7,179 bases of DNA from Pseudomonadota bacterium (lineage in GTDB: Bacteria; Pseudomonadota; Gammaproteobacteria; Burkholderiales; SG8-39). Positions 5,922-7,179 of this stretch are shown in pieces (position 1 is the first letter of the stretch; each line of letters begins with the position of its first letter). Location: contig JAJZUN010000132.1 of assembly GCA_021848555.1 (NCBI GenBank), positions 1 through 7,179 of the forward strand, in the 5' to 3' direction. A program made the position numbers and the translations under genes. Under the pieces are notes generated by a model. It worked only from the letters and a program-made list of their open reading frames with translations. It was not told where the DNA came from and did no database searches.

Positions 5922-7063
5922 GCGGCTTGATGGCCGAAATGGGGGCCAAGGCGCTCAAGCTGGGAATCCCGCTGGGCGTGCAACTCGATCTGACCTATCG
6001 CTGCAACGAGCGCTGCGTGCATTGCTATCTCGATCACGACGACCATGGCGAGATGAGCACGCCGGAAATCCGGGGCCTGTTGGATCAGCTGGCGGCGGCC
6101 GGGGTGTTCTTCCTGATCCTGAGCGGCGGCGAAATTTTCCTGCGCAGGGATCTGTTCGAAATCGTCGAATACGCGCGCAAGCTGACGTTCTCGGTGAAGC
6201 TCAAGACCAACGCCGTCATGATACGCAAGGCCAAGGCAAAGCGCGTCGCGGCGCTGGGCGTCGAATCGGTACAGATCAGCCTGTATTCGCACCGGGCCGA
6301 GGTTCACGATGCAATCACCAAGCTCCCCGGATCTTTCAGGCGCACCATCGAGGGCGCCAGGCTGCTCAAGGCAAACGGCGTAAGAGTCAGTTTCGCCAAC
6401 GTGCTGATGAAGCACAACGTCGACGATTATCCGCAGGTGCAGGTGCTCGCGGCCGAGCTGGGAATCGGCTACAACGTCGATCCCACGATCACCCCGATGA
6501 TGGATGGCGACCGTTCGATACTCGATTTGAACATCACTCCCGGGGAACTCGAGCAGGTACTCCACGAATCGACGCTGGTCGGCAATGCCGAAGAATTCTG
6601 CGCCCCGCCGTCGGGACCGCTCGCCGAAGCGGACGCGCTGGACTCGCTGCCGTGCAGCGCGGGCCATACGGCGTGCTACATCTCGCCCTACGGCGACGTA
6701 TATCCCTGCGTGCAGTTTCCCCTGCCGAGCGGCAACGTGCGCAAAACACGTTTCCTCGATATCTGGCAGCACTCGCCACAGCTCAAGGACGTGCGCGCTA
6801 TCACCATGGCCGAGCTGCAGGGCTGCTCGTCCTGTGCGCACGGCAGCAGCTGTTCGCGCTGTCCGGGGCTCGCGTACCTGGAAGGCAATATGCGTGGGCC
6901 ATCGACGCAGGATTGCGAGAAATCCTATGCGCGCACGGGCGTGCCCTCGCCCAATCTGTTGCACAAAGACGCCGCCGCCACGCGGCCGGATTCGACGGTG
7001 GCAGCCTTTGCACCGAAATATCCGCGAGGCACCCATCCCGTCCTGTGGATGGCGCAGAAATAG
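5918..7063 (+). CDS. Radical SAM / SPASM peptide maturase (PqqE-like)
   Basis: The gene starts at ATG 5918, overlapping the PqqD-like stop (ATGA), and encodes 381 residues. Residues 26-37 contain CNERCVHC, the CxxxCxxC motif (Cys 29, 33, 36) that binds the SAM-cleaving 4Fe-4S cluster. LSGGE at 68-72 is the SAM amino-group motif, and a TIM-barrel-like core follows to about 225. The C-terminal SPASM region has Cys 253 and Cys 264 around SPYGDVYPC, then Cys 303, 306, 312 and 315 (CSSC-x5-CSRC), and Cys 333; this is a full ligand set for auxiliary Fe-S clusters. Cys 228 and Cys 246 are extra. SPASM enzymes with a PqqD partner typically modify ribosomal peptides by C-C, C-S or C-O bond formation, epimerisation or related radical chemistry. 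The specific reaction cannot be read here. A basic, Cys-free tail of about 48 residues ends the protein. Length is normal for the family. Confidence 0.9.
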   Translation: MSGLMAEMGAKALKLGIPLGVQLDLTYRCNERCVHCYLDHDDHGEMSTPEIRGLLDQLAAAGVFFLILSGGEIFLRRDLFEIVEYARKLTFSVKLKTNAVMIRKAKAKRVAALGVESVQISLYSHRAEVHDAITKLPGSFRRTIEGARLLKANGVRVSFANVLMKHNVDDYPQVQVLAAELGIGYNVDPTITPMMDGDRSILDLNITPGELEQVLHESTLVGNAEEFCAPPSGPLAEADALDSLPCSAGHTACYISPYGDVYPCVQFPLPSGNVRKTRFLDIWQHSPQLKDVRAITMAELQGCSSCAHGSSCSRCPGLAYLEGNMRGPSTQDCEKSYARTGVPSPNLLHKDAAATRPDSTVAAFAPKYPRGTHPVLWMAQK

Positions 7064-7136
7064 ATCTTCGCCCCGCCTCTCGCGATGCGAACGGCTATAC
7101 CTTGCGCAATACCGCGTGTTCTTATCGCAGCGTGCG

Positions 7137-7179
7137 ATGGCTGAACGAACGCTCAGGCTGCCTCTAGCCCTCGACGATC
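7137..7179 (+). CDS. Possible start of a further gene, truncated by the window end
   Basis: An ATG at 7137 opens a frame that stays open to the last base (14 residues, starting MAERTLRLPLALDD). It begins 73 bases after the radical SAM stop and reads in the same direction. There is no clear ribosome binding site, and the fragment is too short to identify. A competing 40-codon frame runs from GTG 7045 to TAG 7165-7167, overlapping the radical SAM stop; neither is well supported. Confidence 0.22.
   Translation, partial: MAERTLRLPLALDD

Noticed and set aside
5615..7036. 473-codon open frame on the - strand, longer than the radical SAM gene beneath it
   Set aside because: Its translation is low-complexity Arg/His/Ala/Gly-rich with no recognisable motifs, while the + strand shows complete CxxxCxxC and SPASM motifs. 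It is a GC-rich shadow.
4159..7063. Classification as a classical lasso-peptide or PQQ cluster
   Set aside because: No asparagine-synthetase-like cyclase or B2 protease is present, the core lacks the Glu/Asp needed for a macrolactam ring, and PqqA/PqqB/PqqC are absent.
1..7179. CRISPR arrays, tRNA/rRNA genes, insertion sequences, toxin-antitoxin pairs
   Set aside because: No regularly spaced repeats, no tRNA-like cloverleaf, no transposase motifs or terminal inverted repeats, and no small toxin-antitoxin gene pair were seen on either strand.

Overview
The window reads as high-GC (by eye about 60-65 %) chromosomal DNA of a Gram-negative bacterium. The proteins look proteobacterial, most likely betaproteobacterial (for example Nitrosomonadales or Burkholderiales). 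This placement rests on protein style (an O-antigen-ligase-type polymerase, a FecR-type C-terminal module, a large secreted propeller-like protein), not on a marker gene. All supported genes lie on the + strand. Long open frames on the - strand are GC-driven shadows.

Layout. (1) Positions 1-1122 hold the 3' part of an O-antigen ligase/polymerase (Wzy/WaaL type). It overlaps by 4 bp (GTGA) a small exported protein at 1119-1628 that resembles only the C-terminal part of FecR-domain proteins. (2) Positions 1629-1863 are a mostly AT-rich intergenic region with a perfect 18-bp palindrome that fits the CRP/Vfr consensus TGTGA-N6-TCACA. (3) Positions 1864-4101 encode a 745-aa secreted protein with a propeller-like repeat fold and an apparently inserted beta-rich domain. 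(4) Positions 4159-7063 hold a tight five-gene cassette that looks like a RiPP (ribosomally made, post-translationally modified peptide) biosynthetic locus.

The cassette is the most interesting part. A 54-aa precursor-like peptide (4159-4323) is followed by a small soluble S24/S26-type peptidase with a probable Ser/His dyad (4337-4801), an HPr-kinase-like P-loop kinase (4798-5604), a PqqD-like peptide-binding protein (5601-5921) and a radical SAM/SPASM enzyme (5918-7063). The last four genes are linked by GTGA/ATGA overlaps. The peptide carries a YxxPxF leader motif like that of lasso-peptide leaders, an Ala-Leu-Ala signal-peptidase-like site, and an 18-residue basic segment that starts with Cys, has a second Cys ten residues on, and ends in Ser. 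A working model follows: the PqqD protein binds the leader, the radical SAM enzyme modifies the core, the kinase phosphorylates a Ser (perhaps the C-terminal one, as HprK-like kinases do for paeninodin-type lasso peptides), and the peptidase cuts at Ala-Leu-Ala. This is inference. No lasso cyclase, B2 protease or exporter is visible, and the cluster may continue past the window.
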